Assembly (NCBI GenBank): GCA_017429265.1
Contig: JAFRPG010000030.1
Coordinates: forward strand, 1-64,000
Origin: Clostridia bacterium
Lineage (GTDB): Bacteria > Bacillota > Clostridia > Christensenellales > Aristaeellaceae
Direction of reading: 5' to 3'
Length of the DNA stretch: 64,000 nucleotides
A model generated the notes under the pieces. The model was not told the origin of the DNA. It saw only the letters and a program-made list of their open reading frames with translations, and ran no database searches. Made by a program: the position numbers and the translations under genes. Shown piece by piece: positions 44,339-54,551 of this stretch (position 1 is its first letter; each line of letters starts with the position of its first letter).

Positions 44339-44535
44339 GCACATCCTCCTCGGTGTATCTCCACTTGTATTGCCTATGCTCCCACCCGAGAGCACTGTTT
44401 ACGGTCCGATCCCCGCTCTGTTCCCACAGAAGCGGCGATTGTATGCACAGTAATGGGATAAGCCCCCACTTTCTCGTCAGTTTCCGATCGTGGGGCACCC
44501 TCCGGGGCCACCCTATCCCTTCCCGTTTGCATGCG
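44339..44535 (-). promoter_or_regulatory. long leader with predicted RNA structure
   Basis: About 197 nt between the predicted transcript start and the zinc-ribbon gene. On the minus strand GGGATA (44514-44519) pairs with TATCCC (44455-44460), enclosing a CCCCAC/GTGGGG helix (44490-44495 with 44464-44469) and a GGCCCC/GGGTGCC hairpin. It matches no riboswitch class I recognise. Confidence 0.35.
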
Positions 44536-44541
44536 TGTTGC

Positions 44542-44570
44542 ATTATAGCCACGCACCCCTGCGATGTCAA
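44542..44570 (-). promoter_or_regulatory. consensus promoter of the zinc-ribbon/phosphoesterase operon
   Basis: On the minus strand perfect TTGACA (44565-44570), 17 bp, TATAAT (44542-44547). Confidence 0.9.
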
Positions 44571-44640
44571 GCCCTTTTTTTGCATCGGAGGAGGCCTTCT
44601 TTTCAGCCCCGATGGGCGTTCCTTCCGACCGGATCCGACA

Positions 44641-44672
44641 TGTGAAAACCCCGCCGGTGCGGGGCTTTCACA
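44641..44672. terminator. terminator of the protease operon (after engB)
   Basis: The stem TGTGAAA, CCCCGC, GCGGGG, TTTCACA has one mismatch and a 4-nt loop, lying just past the engB stop. It can work on either strand. Confidence 0.75.
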
Positions 44673-44680
44673 TATCGGGA

Positions 44681-45265
44681 TCATTCGCCCAGAGCCTTCT
44701 CCATCACATCCAGCAGCTGCTCGCGGCCGCTGCCGTCCTCCGAGGAGAAGCAGATGACCTCCCACGGCTGGACGAGCAGGGCCCGACAGATCGGGGCCAG
44801 CTGCTTCTGGCGCGCGCCGCGGCTGATCTTGTCCGCCTTGGTCGCCACCACCGTGAAGGGGATCCCGGACTGGCGGAGGAAGGTGTTCATCTGGATGTCG
44901 TCCCGCGTGGGCTCGTGTCGGATATCCACGAGCGTCAGGACGCGGACGAGCTCATGCGCCTGCTCGAAGTAGGCCTGCATCATGTCGCCCCAGCGGGCCT
45001 TCTCCTGCTTGTCGACCTTCGCGTAGCCGTAGCCGGGCAGGTCGATCAGGTGGAAGGCGTCGTTGAGGAGGAAGACGTTGATCAGCCTTGTCTTGCCGGG
45101 CGTGGCGCTGGTCCGGGCCAGGCCGCGGCGGTTGCAGAGCCGGTTGATCAGGCTGCTCTTCCCCACGTTGCTCTTGCCCGCCACGGCGATCTGGGTCAGC
45201 CCCCTGCCGGGGAAGTCCCCGTAGGATGCCATTGAGGTGACGAATTCCGCCCGCTTGATCTCCAT
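44681..45265 (-). CDS. engB: ribosome biogenesis GTP-binding protein EngB/YsxC
   Basis: A 194-residue GTPase needed for late 50S assembly. G1 GKSNVGKSS at 30-38, switch region TSATPGKTR, G3 DLPGYGYA, G4 TKADK are all intact. It is the last gene of the tig-clpP-clpX-lon-engB block, 12 bp after lon. Confidence 0.96.
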   Translation of the reverse strand: MEIKRAEFVTSMASYGDFPGRGLTQIAVAGKSNVGKSSLINRLCNRRGLARTSATPGKTRLINVFLLNDAFHLIDLPGYGYAKVDKQEKARWGDMMQAYFEQAHELVRVLTLVDIRHEPTRDDIQMNTFLRQSGIPFTVVATKADKISRGARQKQLAPICRALLVQPWEVICFSSEDGSGREQLLDVMEKALGE

Positions 45266-45277
45266 CGCCGCACCTCC

Positions 45278-47593
45278 TCACGCGTCCGTGAGCGCCGTGT
45301 CCAGGACCTGACGCACATCGGAAGCCTTCACGACCGTGAAGCGCTCCAGCACGTAGCCGGGGATCTCCTCCAGGTCCTTCGCGTTCTCCTCGGGGATGAT
45401 CAGGGTCCGGATGCCCGCGCGGTACGCGGCCAGGGCTTTCTCCTTGAGGCCGCCGATGGGCAGCACACGGCCGCGGAGGGTGACCTCCCCGGTCATCGCC
45501 ACATCCTGGCGCACGAGGCGTCCGGTCAGGGCGGAGACGAGGGCCGTGGTCATCGTGACGCCGGCGGACGGGCCGTCCTTGGGCACGGCGCCCTCCGGCA
45601 CATGGATGTGGATGTCCTGATCCTTGTAGAAGTCCGGCTTCAGGCCCAGGCTCTCGCTGTGGGCGCGGACCCAGGTGAAGGCGGCCTCGGCGCTCTCCTT
45701 CATGACGCTGCCGAGCTGGCCGGTGAGCTGCAGCGTACCCTTGCCGGGCATCAGCGCGCATTCCACCTCCAGCAGTTCGCCGCCCACGCTGGTCCAGGCC
45801 AGACCGTTCACGACGCCCACGCGCGGCGCTTTCTCCGGCTGCTCGCGGGTGAAGCGGGCCGCACCGAGATACTCGCGCAGGACGGGCTCCGTCACGGTGA
45901 CCTGGTCGGTCTGCGTGTCGAGCATCGTCACCGCGCTCTTGCGCACGACCTTGGCGAGGGTGCGCTCGAGCGTGCGGACGCCGGCCTCGCGGGTGTAGCC
46001 CTCGATCAGCTGGCGCATCACCCTGTCGGAGATGCGCACCTGCTTCGGCTTGAGCCCGTGTTCGGCCAGCTGCTTGGGCAGGAGGTGGCGCTTCGCGATC
46101 TGGAGCTTCTCCTCCTCGGTGTAGGAGGGGACCTCGATGATCTCCATGCGGTCCAGCAGCGGGCCGGGGATCGTGTCGACCGAGTTGGCGGTGGTGATGA
46201 ACATCACGCGGCTCAGGTCGAAGGGCAACTCCATGTAGTGGTCACGGAAGGCGCCGTTCTGCTCCGCGTCGAGGACCTCGAGCATGGCGGAAGCCGGATC
46301 GCCGCGGACGTCCGCGCCCATCTTGTCGATCTCGTCGAAGAGGAAGACCGGGTTCATCGTGCCGGCCTGTTTCATGCCGGCGATGATGCGGCCCGGGATC
46401 GCGCCGATGTAGGTGCGCCGGTGGCCGCGGATCTCCGCCTCGTCGCGCACGCCGCCCAGGGACATCTGGACGAACTTGCGCTCCAGGGTGGCGGCGATGC
46501 CCTTGACGATGCTCGTCTTGCCCACGCCGGGCGGGCCGACGAAGCAGAGAATCGGTCCGCGCAGGTCCTTCTTGATCTGCAGCACCGCGAGGTATTCCAC
46601 GATGCGCTCCTTGACCTTCTCCAGGCCGTAGTGATCGCGGTCCAGGATGCGGCGGGCGCGCTTCAGATCCAGGTTGTCCCTGGTCTCGACGCCCCAGGGC
46701 AGGTCGAGGATCCACTCGATGTAGGTGTGGCTGACGCCGATCTCGGGGGTCCCGGGCGCCATGCGGGAGAGACGCTCGAGCTCCTTGGCGCACTTCTTGC
46801 GCGCCTCCTCGTTCAGGGGCGTCTTCTCCATGCGGGCGCGCAGCTCCTCCACCTCGCCGCTCTCGTCGTCGCCGAGCTCGGTCTGGATCGCGCGGATCTG
46901 CTCCCGGAGATAATAATCCTTCTGGTTCTTCTCGATCTGCTTCTTGATCCGGGCCTGGACCTGCTTCTCCACGTCGGCCAGTTCGGTCTCGCGGGCCAGG
47001 AAGGTGCAGAGCTTCTCCAGGCGGGCGGCGGTGTCCAGCTCCTCGAGGATCTGCTGGCGCTCCTCGGCGTGGGTCAGGACATTCGCGGCGATCACGTCGC
47101 ACAGTTCCCCGGGCTCGCGCAGGTCGCGGATGCTCTCCACGGTCTCCTCGCTCACCCGCTGGCTGACCTGCACGAGTTCGCCGAACAGGTCCTGCGCCGT
47201 GCGCACCAGCGCCTGCATGCCGACGGAATCGTCGGCCGCGTCCTCCACCCGGCGCACCTTGCCGCGCAGATAGGGCGATGTCTGGGTGAGGGCCTTCAGC
47301 TCCCCGCGGCACTCGCCCTCGGCCAGCACGCGCACCGTGTCGCCCGGGAGGTTCATCACCTGCCGGATCACGGCGATCGTGCCCACGCGGAACAGTCCGT
47401 CCTCGCCCGGATCCTCCTGATCCGCGTCCCGCTGGGCGATGAGCAGGATGTGCTGATCGGTCAGCATCGCCTGCTCCAGCGCCGCGACGGATTTCTGGCG
47501 GCCCACGTCGAAGGTCAGCACCATGTGCGGGAACACCATCAGCCCGCGAAGAGCCAGCACCGGCATCGACGCGGCTGTCTGTCTGCTTGCCAT
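45278..47593 (-). CDS. lon: ATP-dependent endopeptidase Lon
   Basis: A 771-residue cytoplasmic AAA+ protease for damaged and regulatory proteins. N-terminal substrate-binding domain (1-200), coiled coil, Walker A GPPGVGKT at 353-360, and a C-terminal serine-lysine dyad (Ser676 in GPSAG, Lys719 in GGLKEK). Length is normal. AGGAGG precedes the ATG. It follows clpX by 61 bp. Confidence 0.97.
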   Translation of the reverse strand: MASRQTAASMPVLALRGLMVFPHMVLTFDVGRQKSVAALEQAMLTDQHILLIAQRDADQEDPGEDGLFRVGTIAVIRQVMNLPGDTVRVLAEGECRGELKALTQTSPYLRGKVRRVEDAADDSVGMQALVRTAQDLFGELVQVSQRVSEETVESIRDLREPGELCDVIAANVLTHAEERQQILEELDTAARLEKLCTFLARETELADVEKQVQARIKKQIEKNQKDYYLREQIRAIQTELGDDESGEVEELRARMEKTPLNEEARKKCAKELERLSRMAPGTPEIGVSHTYIEWILDLPWGVETRDNLDLKRARRILDRDHYGLEKVKERIVEYLAVLQIKKDLRGPILCFVGPPGVGKTSIVKGIAATLERKFVQMSLGGVRDEAEIRGHRRTYIGAIPGRIIAGMKQAGTMNPVFLFDEIDKMGADVRGDPASAMLEVLDAEQNGAFRDHYMELPFDLSRVMFITTANSVDTIPGPLLDRMEIIEVPSYTEEEKLQIAKRHLLPKQLAEHGLKPKQVRISDRVMRQLIEGYTREAGVRTLERTLAKVVRKSAVTMLDTQTDQVTVTEPVLREYLGAARFTREQPEKAPRVGVVNGLAWTSVGGELLEVECALMPGKGTLQLTGQLGSVMKESAEAAFTWVRAHSESLGLKPDFYKDQDIHIHVPEGAVPKDGPSAGVTMTTALVSALTGRLVRQDVAMTGEVTLRGRVLPIGGLKEKALAAYRAGIRTLIIPEENAKDLEEIPGYVLERFTVVKASDVRQVLDTALTDA

Positions 47594-47654
47594 AAGTCCT
47601 CCTTGGTCTTGTGCGCTCCGTCTGAGCGAAAGGAGGAGGCCGAAGCCTCCCCCA

Positions 47655-48929
47655 TCAGCTCGCGGAGATCGCGGTTTTCTGTGTCTTTCTGCGCGTCACG
47701 GAGCGCTTCTGGCGCTCGCCCTCGGTGAGGCGCACCTCGTTCTCATCCACCTCGCAGGCACTGATCTCGGTCCTGCTGGGCAGGTCGAACATCGTGTCGA
47801 GCATGCGCTGCTCGACGATGGCCCGCAGGCCGCGCGCGCCGGTCTTGCGGCGGATGGCCTCCTTCGCGATGGCGCTGATGGCCGCGTCGGTGAAGGTCAG
47901 GGAGACGCCGTCGAGGCCCAGCAGTTCCTGGTACTGGCGGCACAGGGCGTTGCGCGGCTCGGTGAGGATCCGCTTCAGCGCGTCCTCGTCCAGCTCGTCG
48001 AGCACCGTGACGATGGGCAGGCGGCCCACAAACTCGGGGATCAGGCCGTAGCGGGTCAGATCCTCCGGCTCCACCTGCTTGAGGGAGGCGGCGACGTCCA
48101 GGGACTTGCTCTCCCGGACCTCCGCGCCGAAGCCGAGGTTCTTCTTGCCGATGCGGCTGTTGATGATCTGCGCCAGGCCGTCAAAGGCGCCGCCGCAGAT
48201 GAAGAGGATGTTGGCCGTGTTGATCTGGATCATTTCCTGCTGGGGATGCTTGCGGCCGCCCTGGGGCGGGACGGAAGCCACCGTCCCTTCGAGGATCTTC
48301 AGCAGAGCCTGCTGCACGCCCTCGCCGCTGACATCGCGGGTGATGGACATGTTCTCGCTCTTGCGGGCGATCTTGTCGATCTCGTCGATGTAGACGATGC
48401 CGCGCTCCGCCAGCTCGATGTCGTAATCCGCCGCCTGGATCAGCCGCAGGAGGATGTTCTCCACATCCTCGCCCACATAGCCGGCCTCGGTCAGCGTGGT
48501 CGCGTCGGCGATGGCGAAGGGCACATGGAGCACCCGGGCCAGGTTCTGGGCCAGGTAGGTCTTGCCGGAACCGGTGGGTCCCAGGAGGAGGATGTTGCTC
48601 TTCTGCAGCTCCACGTCGTCCTTGCCCGCCTTGCGGCCGATGCGCTTGTAGTGGTTGTACACCGCCACGCTCAGGGCCCGCTTGGCCCGGTCCTGCCCGA
48701 TGACGTACTCGTCCAGAACTTCCTTCATCTCACGCGGCGTCGGGAGTTCCTGTCCGTCCGCCAGCTGCTTGGAGGGGGTCTCCTCCTCGATGATCATGTT
48801 GCACAGATCAACGCACTCGTTGCAGATGAAGACGTTCGGGCCGGCGATCAGCCGCTCCACCTGGTTCTGGGTCTTGCCGCAGAAATTGCACCGGTGCAGC
48901 GTGCTTCTCTGGTTGTTGGTGTTTGCCAT
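47655..48929 (-). CDS. clpX: ATP-dependent Clp protease ATP-binding subunit ClpX
   Basis: A 424-residue AAA+ unfoldase feeding ClpP. Zinc-binding domain with Cys14, 17, 36 and 39; Walker A GPTGSGKT at 117-124; ClpP-docking loop LGFGAE (IGF-like). It starts 10 bp after clpP. Confidence 0.97.
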   Translation of the reverse strand: MANTNNQRSTLHRCNFCGKTQNQVERLIAGPNVFICNECVDLCNMIIEEETPSKQLADGQELPTPREMKEVLDEYVIGQDRAKRALSVAVYNHYKRIGRKAGKDDVELQKSNILLLGPTGSGKTYLAQNLARVLHVPFAIADATTLTEAGYVGEDVENILLRLIQAADYDIELAERGIVYIDEIDKIARKSENMSITRDVSGEGVQQALLKILEGTVASVPPQGGRKHPQQEMIQINTANILFICGGAFDGLAQIINSRIGKKNLGFGAEVRESKSLDVAASLKQVEPEDLTRYGLIPEFVGRLPIVTVLDELDEDALKRILTEPRNALCRQYQELLGLDGVSLTFTDAAISAIAKEAIRRKTGARGLRAIVEQRMLDTMFDLPSRTEISACEVDENEVRLTEGERQKRSVTRRKTQKTAISAS

Positions 48930-48939
48930 GCGTCCTTCC

Positions 48940-49539
48940 TTACTGCGCGTTCTGCTTGCCGCGCGGCTGGTAGATCTCGTCGATGATATGGTAGTCGAGC
49001 GCTTCCTGCGCCGTCATGAAATAGTCGCGTTCGCAGTCCGCGCTGAGCTTCTCCAGGGGCTGGCCGGTCATGTCGGCCATCATCGCCAGCATCTTCTGCT
49101 TGGTCCGCATGAGCCATTCGGCGCGAATCTGCACGTCGGTGGCCTGTCCCTGCGCGCCGCCAAGGGGCTGATGGATCATGACCTCGGCGTTGGGCAGGGC
49201 GAGGCGCCGGCCCTTCTCGCCGCTCATCAGCAGGAAGGCGCCCATGGACGCCGCCATGCCGATGCAGACCGTGCGCACCGGGCACTTGACGTACTTCATC
49301 GTGTCATAGATCGCCATGCCGGCGGTCACGGAGCCGCCGGGGCTGTTGATGTAAAGGTTGATCTCCGCCTCCGGATCCTCCATCTCCAGGAAGAGCAGCT
49401 GCGCGACGACCGTGTTGGCCACCGCGTCGTTGATCTCCCCGCCGAGGAAAACGATCCGGTCCTTCAGCAGGCGTGAATAAATGTCGTAGGAGCGCTCACC
49501 GCGGCTCGTCTGTTCCACTACATAGGGCACCAGGGTCAT
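48940..49539 (-). CDS. clpP: ATP-dependent Clp protease proteolytic subunit ClpP
   Basis: A 199-residue serine protease subunit. Catalytic Ser98 (GMAASMGAF), His123 (MIHQPLGG) and the downstream Asp are present, as is [11 protein letters not shown]. The ATG at 49539 follows GGGAGG; upstream codons lack a site. Confidence 0.97.
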   Translation of the reverse strand: MTLVPYVVEQTSRGERSYDIYSRLLKDRIVFLGGEINDAVANTVVAQLLFLEMEDPEAEINLYINSPGGSVTAGMAIYDTMKYVKCPVRTVCIGMAASMGAFLLMSGEKGRRLALPNAEVMIHQPLGGAQGQATDVQIRAEWLMRTKQKMLAMMADMTGQPLEKLSADCERDYFMTAQEALDYHIIDEIYQPRGKQNAQ

Positions 49540-49615
49540 CGTGTTCCCTCCCTTTTCTGTCGAAAAGCGGGGAGCGGGCAAGCGCCCTGCCTCCCCGATC
49601 GCCGTGCGGTGCGGA

Positions 49616-50968
49616 TCACTCTGCGTCGTCGGCCTTGTTTTCTTCCTTCGCGGGCTCCTCGGTCTTCGCCGGCTTGTCGGTGACCTTCGCGTCGGCCATC
49701 ATCAGCGCCACCGTGCGGGTCACGGCGGCCGCATCCTTCAGGGCCTGCTTCTGGTCGTCCGTCAGGGACTTGCGGAAGTCCTCGAGGTCGCGCTCCATGC
49801 GCTTGGCCTGCTCCTCGGTCTCCTTCTCGACGTCGGCCTCGTCGGGCTCGATGCTCTCGGCCTTCTGAACGGCCTCCAGCACCAGGCGGATCTTCAGCCG
49901 GCGCTCAGCCTCGCCGCGGTACTGCTCCGCGAGCTGTTCAACGGTCTGGCCGGTCCACTTGAGGTAGTCCTCCATCTTAATGCCCTGGTAGGCCATGCGC
50001 AGCTGCATGTCGCGCAGGATGTTCTGCACCTCGCGGGTGACCATGGCGACGGGGATGTCGACGGAGGCGTTGTCGGCGGCCTTCTCCACCACGGCGTTCT
50101 CGGCGGCGGTGCGGTTGTTGTCGTCGGCCTTCTTCTGCAGCTCGTCCACGATGCTCTGGCGGTAATCCGCAAAGGTGGTGAAGTCGCTCACGTCGGCGGC
50201 GAACTCATCGTCCGCCTCGGGGATCTCGGTCTTCGAGATGCTGTTGACCTTCACATGGAAGACAGCCTTCTTGCCGGCGAGGTTCTCGGCGTGATAGTTC
50301 TCCGGGAAGGTGACGTCCAGGTCCTTCTCCTCGGCGACGCACATGCCCACCATCTGCTCCTCAAAACCGGGGATGAACTGGTGGCTGCCGATCTCGAGGG
50401 TCTGGCCCTGCGCCGTGCCGCCGTCAAAGGCCACGCCGTCCACCGTGCCCGCGTAGTCGAGGTTCACGGTGTCGCCCTCCTGCACGGGACGGTCCAGGAC
50501 CTCCTCGGTGCGGGAATGCTTCGTGCGGTCCTGCATGATGCGGGCATCGATGTCGGCGTCGGACACCGTCTCGTGCTCGATCTCCACCGCCAGGCCCTTG
50601 TACTCGCCGAGGGTCACCTCGGGATACACGAACACCTCGCAGGTGATGGTGACGTCGGAGCCGGGCGCGATGTTCGCCCAGTCCACATCCACCTCGGGCT
50701 GATCCACCGCGCGGATGTCGCCCTCCTCAATAGCCTTGTCGTACTGCTCGGGCAGCCACAGGTTGATCGCGTCCTCGTAGAATACCTCGGGACCGTACAT
50801 GCGCTCGATCAGGGTGCGGGGCGCCTTGCCCTTGCGGAAGCCCGGCACGTTGATGCGGCCGCGCATTTTCAGATAGGCCTTCTGCGTCGAAGCGGCGAAT
50901 TCGTCCGCGGGCACGGTAAAGGTCAGCTTGACTTTGTTGCTGGAAATCTTCTCGACGGTGTAGCTCAT
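49616..50968 (-). CDS. tig: trigger factor
   Basis: A 450-residue ribosome-bound chaperone and prolyl isomerase. The ribosome-binding segment [19 protein letters not shown] is near residue 40, an FKBP-type isomerase domain lies around 160-245, and a helical C-terminal domain with an acidic tail follows. First gene of the quality-control operon. AGGAGG precedes the ATG at 50968. Confidence 0.97.
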   Translation of the reverse strand: MSYTVEKISSNKVKLTFTVPADEFAASTQKAYLKMRGRINVPGFRKGKAPRTLIERMYGPEVFYEDAINLWLPEQYDKAIEEGDIRAVDQPEVDVDWANIAPGSDVTITCEVFVYPEVTLGEYKGLAVEIEHETVSDADIDARIMQDRTKHSRTEEVLDRPVQEGDTVNLDYAGTVDGVAFDGGTAQGQTLEIGSHQFIPGFEEQMVGMCVAEEKDLDVTFPENYHAENLAGKKAVFHVKVNSISKTEIPEADDEFAADVSDFTTFADYRQSIVDELQKKADDNNRTAAENAVVEKAADNASVDIPVAMVTREVQNILRDMQLRMAYQGIKMEDYLKWTGQTVEQLAEQYRGEAERRLKIRLVLEAVQKAESIEPDEADVEKETEEQAKRMERDLEDFRKSLTDDQKQALKDAAAVTRTVALMMADAKVTDKPAKTEEPAKEENKADDAE

Positions 50969-51016
50969 GTACGTTCCTCCTGTGTCGCTCCTTACCTGCT
51001 GTGCAGGCAATATTGG

Positions 51017-51045
51017 ATTATATCATACAATTCAGGTGCTTGCAA
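51017..51045 (-). promoter_or_regulatory. promoter of tig-clpP-clpX-lon-engB
   Basis: On the minus strand TTGCAA, 17 bp, TATAAT. No CIRCE or CtsR-like site is evident beside it. Confidence 0.8.
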
Positions 51046-51061
51046 GTTTTTTCTATGCGCG

Positions 51062-51997
51062 TCAGAACGGGTCGTCCTGGGCCGCGCACAGGGGGCTGAC
51101 CCCGATGCCGAGGATCTCGGCGGCCTTGCGCGCGCTGGCCTTGAGGCCCTTCTCGTTGGTCACCAGGCAGATCTGATTTCCCATGAACAGGATCGCCGCG
51201 GACTGCCCGCCATCCAGGTTCAGGGCAGCCGTGCAGCCGAGTGTCTGCAGCCGCTCCGCGATGAAGCGGATGGAGGTCCCGGCGCTGCGCTTGTTGCGGC
51301 CCTCGGTCATGATCGCGAAGTAGTGTCCCTTCTCCACGATGCCGATGCCCGCGCGCTGGGCCCGGCCCGCGCCGTAGCGCTTCAGCGCCGCGGTGTTCAG
51401 CTCCCCGTCCCGGATCATCCAGGGGCCGAAAGCCAGGACGTCGAGGGCGCCCATCTCCGCGTACTCCTCCGGGGTTTTCTCGTTGGAGCGGAAGACCTGC
51501 ATATCGCCGTCCGGCAGGATCGCGAGGGTGTCCAGGTTCGGGAAAGCCTTGTTGACGCCCTTGGTGCGCTTCGAGTACAGTATCCCGTCCCGAATGATGA
51601 TGCCCGGGACGCGCTTTTTCGTGATGCGCAGGTGGGCGAAGTCGCCCGTGAGGGCAAAGACCGTCTGATGCTCCCGGGCAATGCGGTAGGGATACTGGAG
51701 GCTGGACCAGCGCTTGGTTTCCTTCCAGGGGAGCATGCGGAAGAGCTCCCCCTCGGCCGCGCGGATCTCCGCCTCGTACCAGATCACGTTCGGGTGCGTG
51801 TCGGAGCGCCGGAGGATCTCCACCCACAGCGTAGGCGACGCGTAGCGCCAGACGCCCTCCTCCTCGCTCGCGTAGACGAACTCGCCCTCGTCGAGGAAGC
51901 CGGCCTCGTTGAGCGCCGGGAACTCGCCCTCCGCCAGCGCACAGCCGGCGGCCGCGAGCAGGATCAGCAGGATGAGGATGCCGTACCGGATTCGCAC
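51062..51997 (-). CDS. secreted phosphodiester glycosidase (NAGPA family), tandem copy 1
   Basis: A 311-residue exported protein. Signal peptide to about residue 22 (ILLAAAGCALA, possibly lipoprotein), then a short shared segment EGEFPALNEAGFLDEGEFVY. The NAGPA/phosphodiester glycosidase domain has GIIIRDGILY, DVLAFGPWMIRDGEL and the hallmark LNLDGGQSAAILFMG. Relatives hydrolyse GlcNAc-phosphodiesters or act in cell-wall glycan turnover. It starts with GTG 51997. It is 16 bp after its paralogue. Confidence 0.85.
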   Translation of the reverse strand: MRIRYGILILLILLAAAGCALAEGEFPALNEAGFLDEGEFVYASEEEGVWRYASPTLWVEILRRSDTHPNVIWYEAEIRAAEGELFRMLPWKETKRWSSLQYPYRIAREHQTVFALTGDFAHLRITKKRVPGIIIRDGILYSKRTKGVNKAFPNLDTLAILPDGDMQVFRSNEKTPEEYAEMGALDVLAFGPWMIRDGELNTAALKRYGAGRAQRAGIGIVEKGHYFAIMTEGRNKRSAGTSIRFIAERLQTLGCTAALNLDGGQSAAILFMGNQICLVTNEKGLKASARKAAEILGIGVSPLCAAQDDPF

Positions 51998-52013
51998 AAG
52001 CTCCGCCTCCCGC

Positions 52014-52967
52014 TCACTTCTTGATCACGGCCGGTGTGCGCTCCGTGACCAGGTCCGATACGCCGATGGCCACGATGTCCGAGGCCCGGCGCGCCGATCC
52101 GTACTTGTTGTTCGCTCCGCCCGCGACGTTCAGCTGTACGCCCATAAAGGTCATGAAGCTGGTCTCGCCGCCGTCCAGGTTGAAGCCGACCGAGCAGCCC
52201 TTCTCCAGCAGGCGGTCCGTCATGAACTGCAGGTTGCAGCCCTTGCTGCGCTTGGTGCGCCCCTCGGCGACGATGGCCACGTAATGGCCGTTCTCCACCA
52301 TGCCGATGGCGGTGCGCGGGTTGCGGTTGAGGCCCAGGTGCTTCAGCGCCTCCGTGTTCACCTCGCCGTCCCGGATCAGCCAGGGGCCGAAGCAGAGGCA
52401 GTTCCGCACGCCCATGTCGAGGTACTCCTGCGCGGTGTGCTCGTTGTGGTCGAAGACCTGCAGCGATCCGTCCGGCATGAAGGCCATGATGTCCAGGTTC
52501 GGAAAGGCGTTCACGCTCTGCTTGCCGCGGGTCTTCTTCCAGAGGATCTTCCCGTCGCGGATGATGATGCCTACCGCACTGCTCTTGCTGGGGTAGCGTC
52601 CCTGGGCATAGTCGTTGTTGATGGCGAAGACCACCTTGTGCTTCTGCGCCACCAGGTAAGGCCAGGAGGAGGTGCTCAGGTGCTTCCCCTCCTTGGCGGT
52701 CGCCATGAACCAGTCCTCGCCGCCGCGGGTCCAAACGTCGGCCTCCCACCAGTACAGGGGCTTGGGATCGTCGGTGTAGCGCCGGACGATCTCCACCTTC
52801 AGCGTTTGGGAGACGTAGCGCCAGACGCCTTCCTCCTCACCCTCGTAGACGAACTCGCCTTCGTCGAGGAAGCCCTCCGCGTTGAGCGCCGGGAACTCGC
52901 CTTCCGCCGCCGCCCAGAGCGGCAGCAGCAGGATCAGCAGCCCCAGCGCGATCCATCTGATCCGCAT
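52014..52967 (-). CDS. secreted phosphodiester glycosidase (NAGPA family), tandem copy 2
   Basis: A 317-residue paralogue of the next gene in the operon, with the same signal-peptide design and EGEFPALNAEGFLDEGEFVY start, then GIIIRDGKILW, LCFGPWLIRDGEV and NLDGGETSFMTFMG. In the catalytic-site region the Gln-Ser of copy 1 is Glu-Thr here, so the two may differ in substrate. It begins 4 bp after purC, an odd partner for an exported enzyme. Confidence 0.85.
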   Translation of the reverse strand: MRIRWIALGLLILLLPLWAAAEGEFPALNAEGFLDEGEFVYEGEEEGVWRYVSQTLKVEIVRRYTDDPKPLYWWEADVWTRGGEDWFMATAKEGKHLSTSSWPYLVAQKHKVVFAINNDYAQGRYPSKSSAVGIIIRDGKILWKKTRGKQSVNAFPNLDIMAFMPDGSLQVFDHNEHTAQEYLDMGVRNCLCFGPWLIRDGEVNTEALKHLGLNRNPRTAIGMVENGHYVAIVAEGRTKRSKGCNLQFMTDRLLEKGCSVGFNLDGGETSFMTFMGVQLNVAGGANNKYGSARRASDIVAIGVSDLVTERTPAVIKK

Positions 52968-52971
52968 CGTC

Positions 52972-53688
52972 TCAGTCCTCCATGCCGGTCATCCGGCGGA
53001 GCAGCTCCTGGTAGGCCTGCTCCGTATTGCCCAGGTCGCGGCGGAAGCGGTCCATGTCGAGGGGCTCGTGGGTCCGTGCATCCCAGAAGCGCGCCACGTC
53101 CGGGGAAATCTCGTCCGCAACCAGGATCTGGCCGTGAAAGCGTCCGAACTCCAGCTTGAAGTCGATCAGCTCGATCCCGATCTCCCGCATGGAGGCGCTG
53201 ATGATCTCATTGATCCGCAGCGCCATCGCCGTGGCCTTTTCGATCCCTTCCGGGGTGCCGAGGCGCAGGGCCAGGATGTGGGTCATGTTGATCAGCGGGT
53301 GTTCCTCGCGGTCGTCGCGGAGGATGTATTCCACCACCGGCGGCTGCAGCGGACGGCCCTCGGTGATGCCGAGGCGCTCGGCCATGCTCCCCGCGGCGCG
53401 GTTGCGCACCTTGATGGCCACCGGCAGCATCTCGCAGCGGCGCACCAGGCTCTGCCGGCTGTCGATGGGCCCGAGATAATGGTTGGGGATATCATGCTCG
53501 CTCAGCATGCGAAAGAAGGTCTGGGAGATGGCGTTGTTTATCTCGCCCTTGCCCCAGATGCGCCCGCGCTTGAGGCCGTGGTAAGCCTTCGCGTCATCCT
53601 TGAAATACTCGATCGCGGTGTCCGGATCGTCGGTGGCGTAGATGCGCTTGCTCTTTCCTTCCCGGATCAGTTCTCCCGGCTGGACCAT
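52972..53688 (-). CDS. purC: phosphoribosylaminoimidazole-succinocarboxamide synthase
   Basis: A 238-residue enzyme of purine synthesis that joins CAIR and aspartate. Motifs EGKSKRIYATDDPD, IDFKLEFGRFHGQILVADE and SPDVARFWD fit the family. The ATG at 53688 follows AAGGAGAG; the longer open frame upstream runs through the leader and promoter. Confidence 0.96.
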   Translation of the reverse strand: MVQPGELIREGKSKRIYATDDPDTAIEYFKDDAKAYHGLKRGRIWGKGEINNAISQTFFRMLSEHDIPNHYLGPIDSRQSLVRRCEMLPVAIKVRNRAAGSMAERLGITEGRPLQPPVVEYILRDDREEHPLINMTHILALRLGTPEGIEKATAMALRINEIISASMREIGIELIDFKLEFGRFHGQILVADEISPDVARFWDARTHEPLDMDRFRRDLGNTEQAYQELLRRMTGMED

Positions 53689-53728
53689 GTCTTCTCTCCT
53701 TCTGCGCGTGTCCCGTCCGCAGTGCCGC

Positions 53729-53770
53729 AAAAACAGGCAAAGAGCGCCCGGTCGGACCGTTTGCGCTCTT
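53729..53770 (-). promoter_or_regulatory. hairpin in the purC leader, possible attenuator
   Basis: On the minus strand AAGAGCGC and GCGCTCTT form an 8-bp stem about 12 nt after the predicted transcript start, then TGCCTG and TTTTT. This could end transcription before purC. No purine riboswitch core was found. Confidence 0.4.
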
Positions 53771-53788
53771 GAGATTTTTGCAGTGTTT

Positions 53789-53817
53789 ATTGTAGCAGAT
53801 TTTCCGGAGGCTGACAA
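53789..53817 (-). promoter_or_regulatory. purC promoter
   Basis: On the minus strand TTGTCA, 17 bp, TACAAT. Confidence 0.7.
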
Positions 53818-53854
53818 GGGGCTTTTTGCGCTGTTTTCAGACGTTTCGGGCCGC

Positions 53855-53878
53855 AAAACGCCGCCCCGGAGGGCGGCG
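53855..53878 (-). terminator. terminator of the fhs-DIP1984 operon
   Basis: On the minus strand CGCCGCC, 6-nt loop, GGCGGCG, then TTTT. The rest of 53818-54069 holds no gene that I can support. Confidence 0.75.
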
Positions 53879-54069
53879 CGGTATCCCCGTTCCCTCCCTC
53901 GCCGCCGGTCAGTGCAGGGTTGTACGGGATGCGGAATATGAATGCGTTTGTGCGGCAATGAGGTTGACAGTGCGATCAGACGGCCTCCTCCGCCACATGC
54001 GCGGCCGATGGTCTCGCTAACGGCCAAAGCGTCAGCACTCGCCCCGGCGGCTACCAGCGATCTTTTCGG

Positions 54070-54522
54070 TTACTTCAGATCGAACCGCCAGTTCGCGGCC
54101 TGGATCACCGTGTCCACACGGCGGAACTCCGCGCTGAGCCGGTCACACTCTTTGCGCAGAGCGCGCACGTCCACGGTGCTCAGGATGCGGATCTCCTTGG
54201 CCGAGTAGCGGTCGACGACCGCGCCGGCTTCGCCGCAGAACGACTGCAGGACATCCATCTCCTTCTTCAGGCTGTCGCGGCGGGATAGCAGGGCGGTGAG
54301 CGTCTCGCCCTCCACGCGCACGCGGCTGTTGGTGAGGTTGATGCGCGTGATCAGGTCGCACTCCTCCCCGATGCACTTTCTCAGTTCTTCCAGCAACTCC
54401 TGCGGGTCCTCCGCGGGCTCGGTACCCTCCTGCTTCTTCGCATTCTGGTTCAGGCGGTTTGCGATCTGCGCGATGCGGCGCGTCAGGTCCGCCCTCTGCT
54501 GGAGCGCTTCAGCCAGTTTCAT
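54070..54522 (-). CDS. DIP1984 family protein
   Basis: A 150-residue, largely helical coiled-coil protein. The opening MKLAEALQQRADLTRRIAQI and the EGTEPAEDPQELL segment are typical of the family named after Corynebacterium DIP1984. Function unknown. It begins 29 bp after fhs, likely the same transcript. AGGAGG precedes the start. Confidence 0.8.
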   Translation of the reverse strand: MKLAEALQQRADLTRRIAQIANRLNQNAKKQEGTEPAEDPQELLEELRKCIGEECDLITRINLTNSRVRVEGETLTALLSRRDSLKKEMDVLQSFCGEAGAVVDRYSAKEIRILSTVDVRALRKECDRLSAEFRRVDTVIQAANWRFDLK

Positions 54523-54551
54523 ATGCGATGCCTCCTGTCCCGGGCCGTCTC

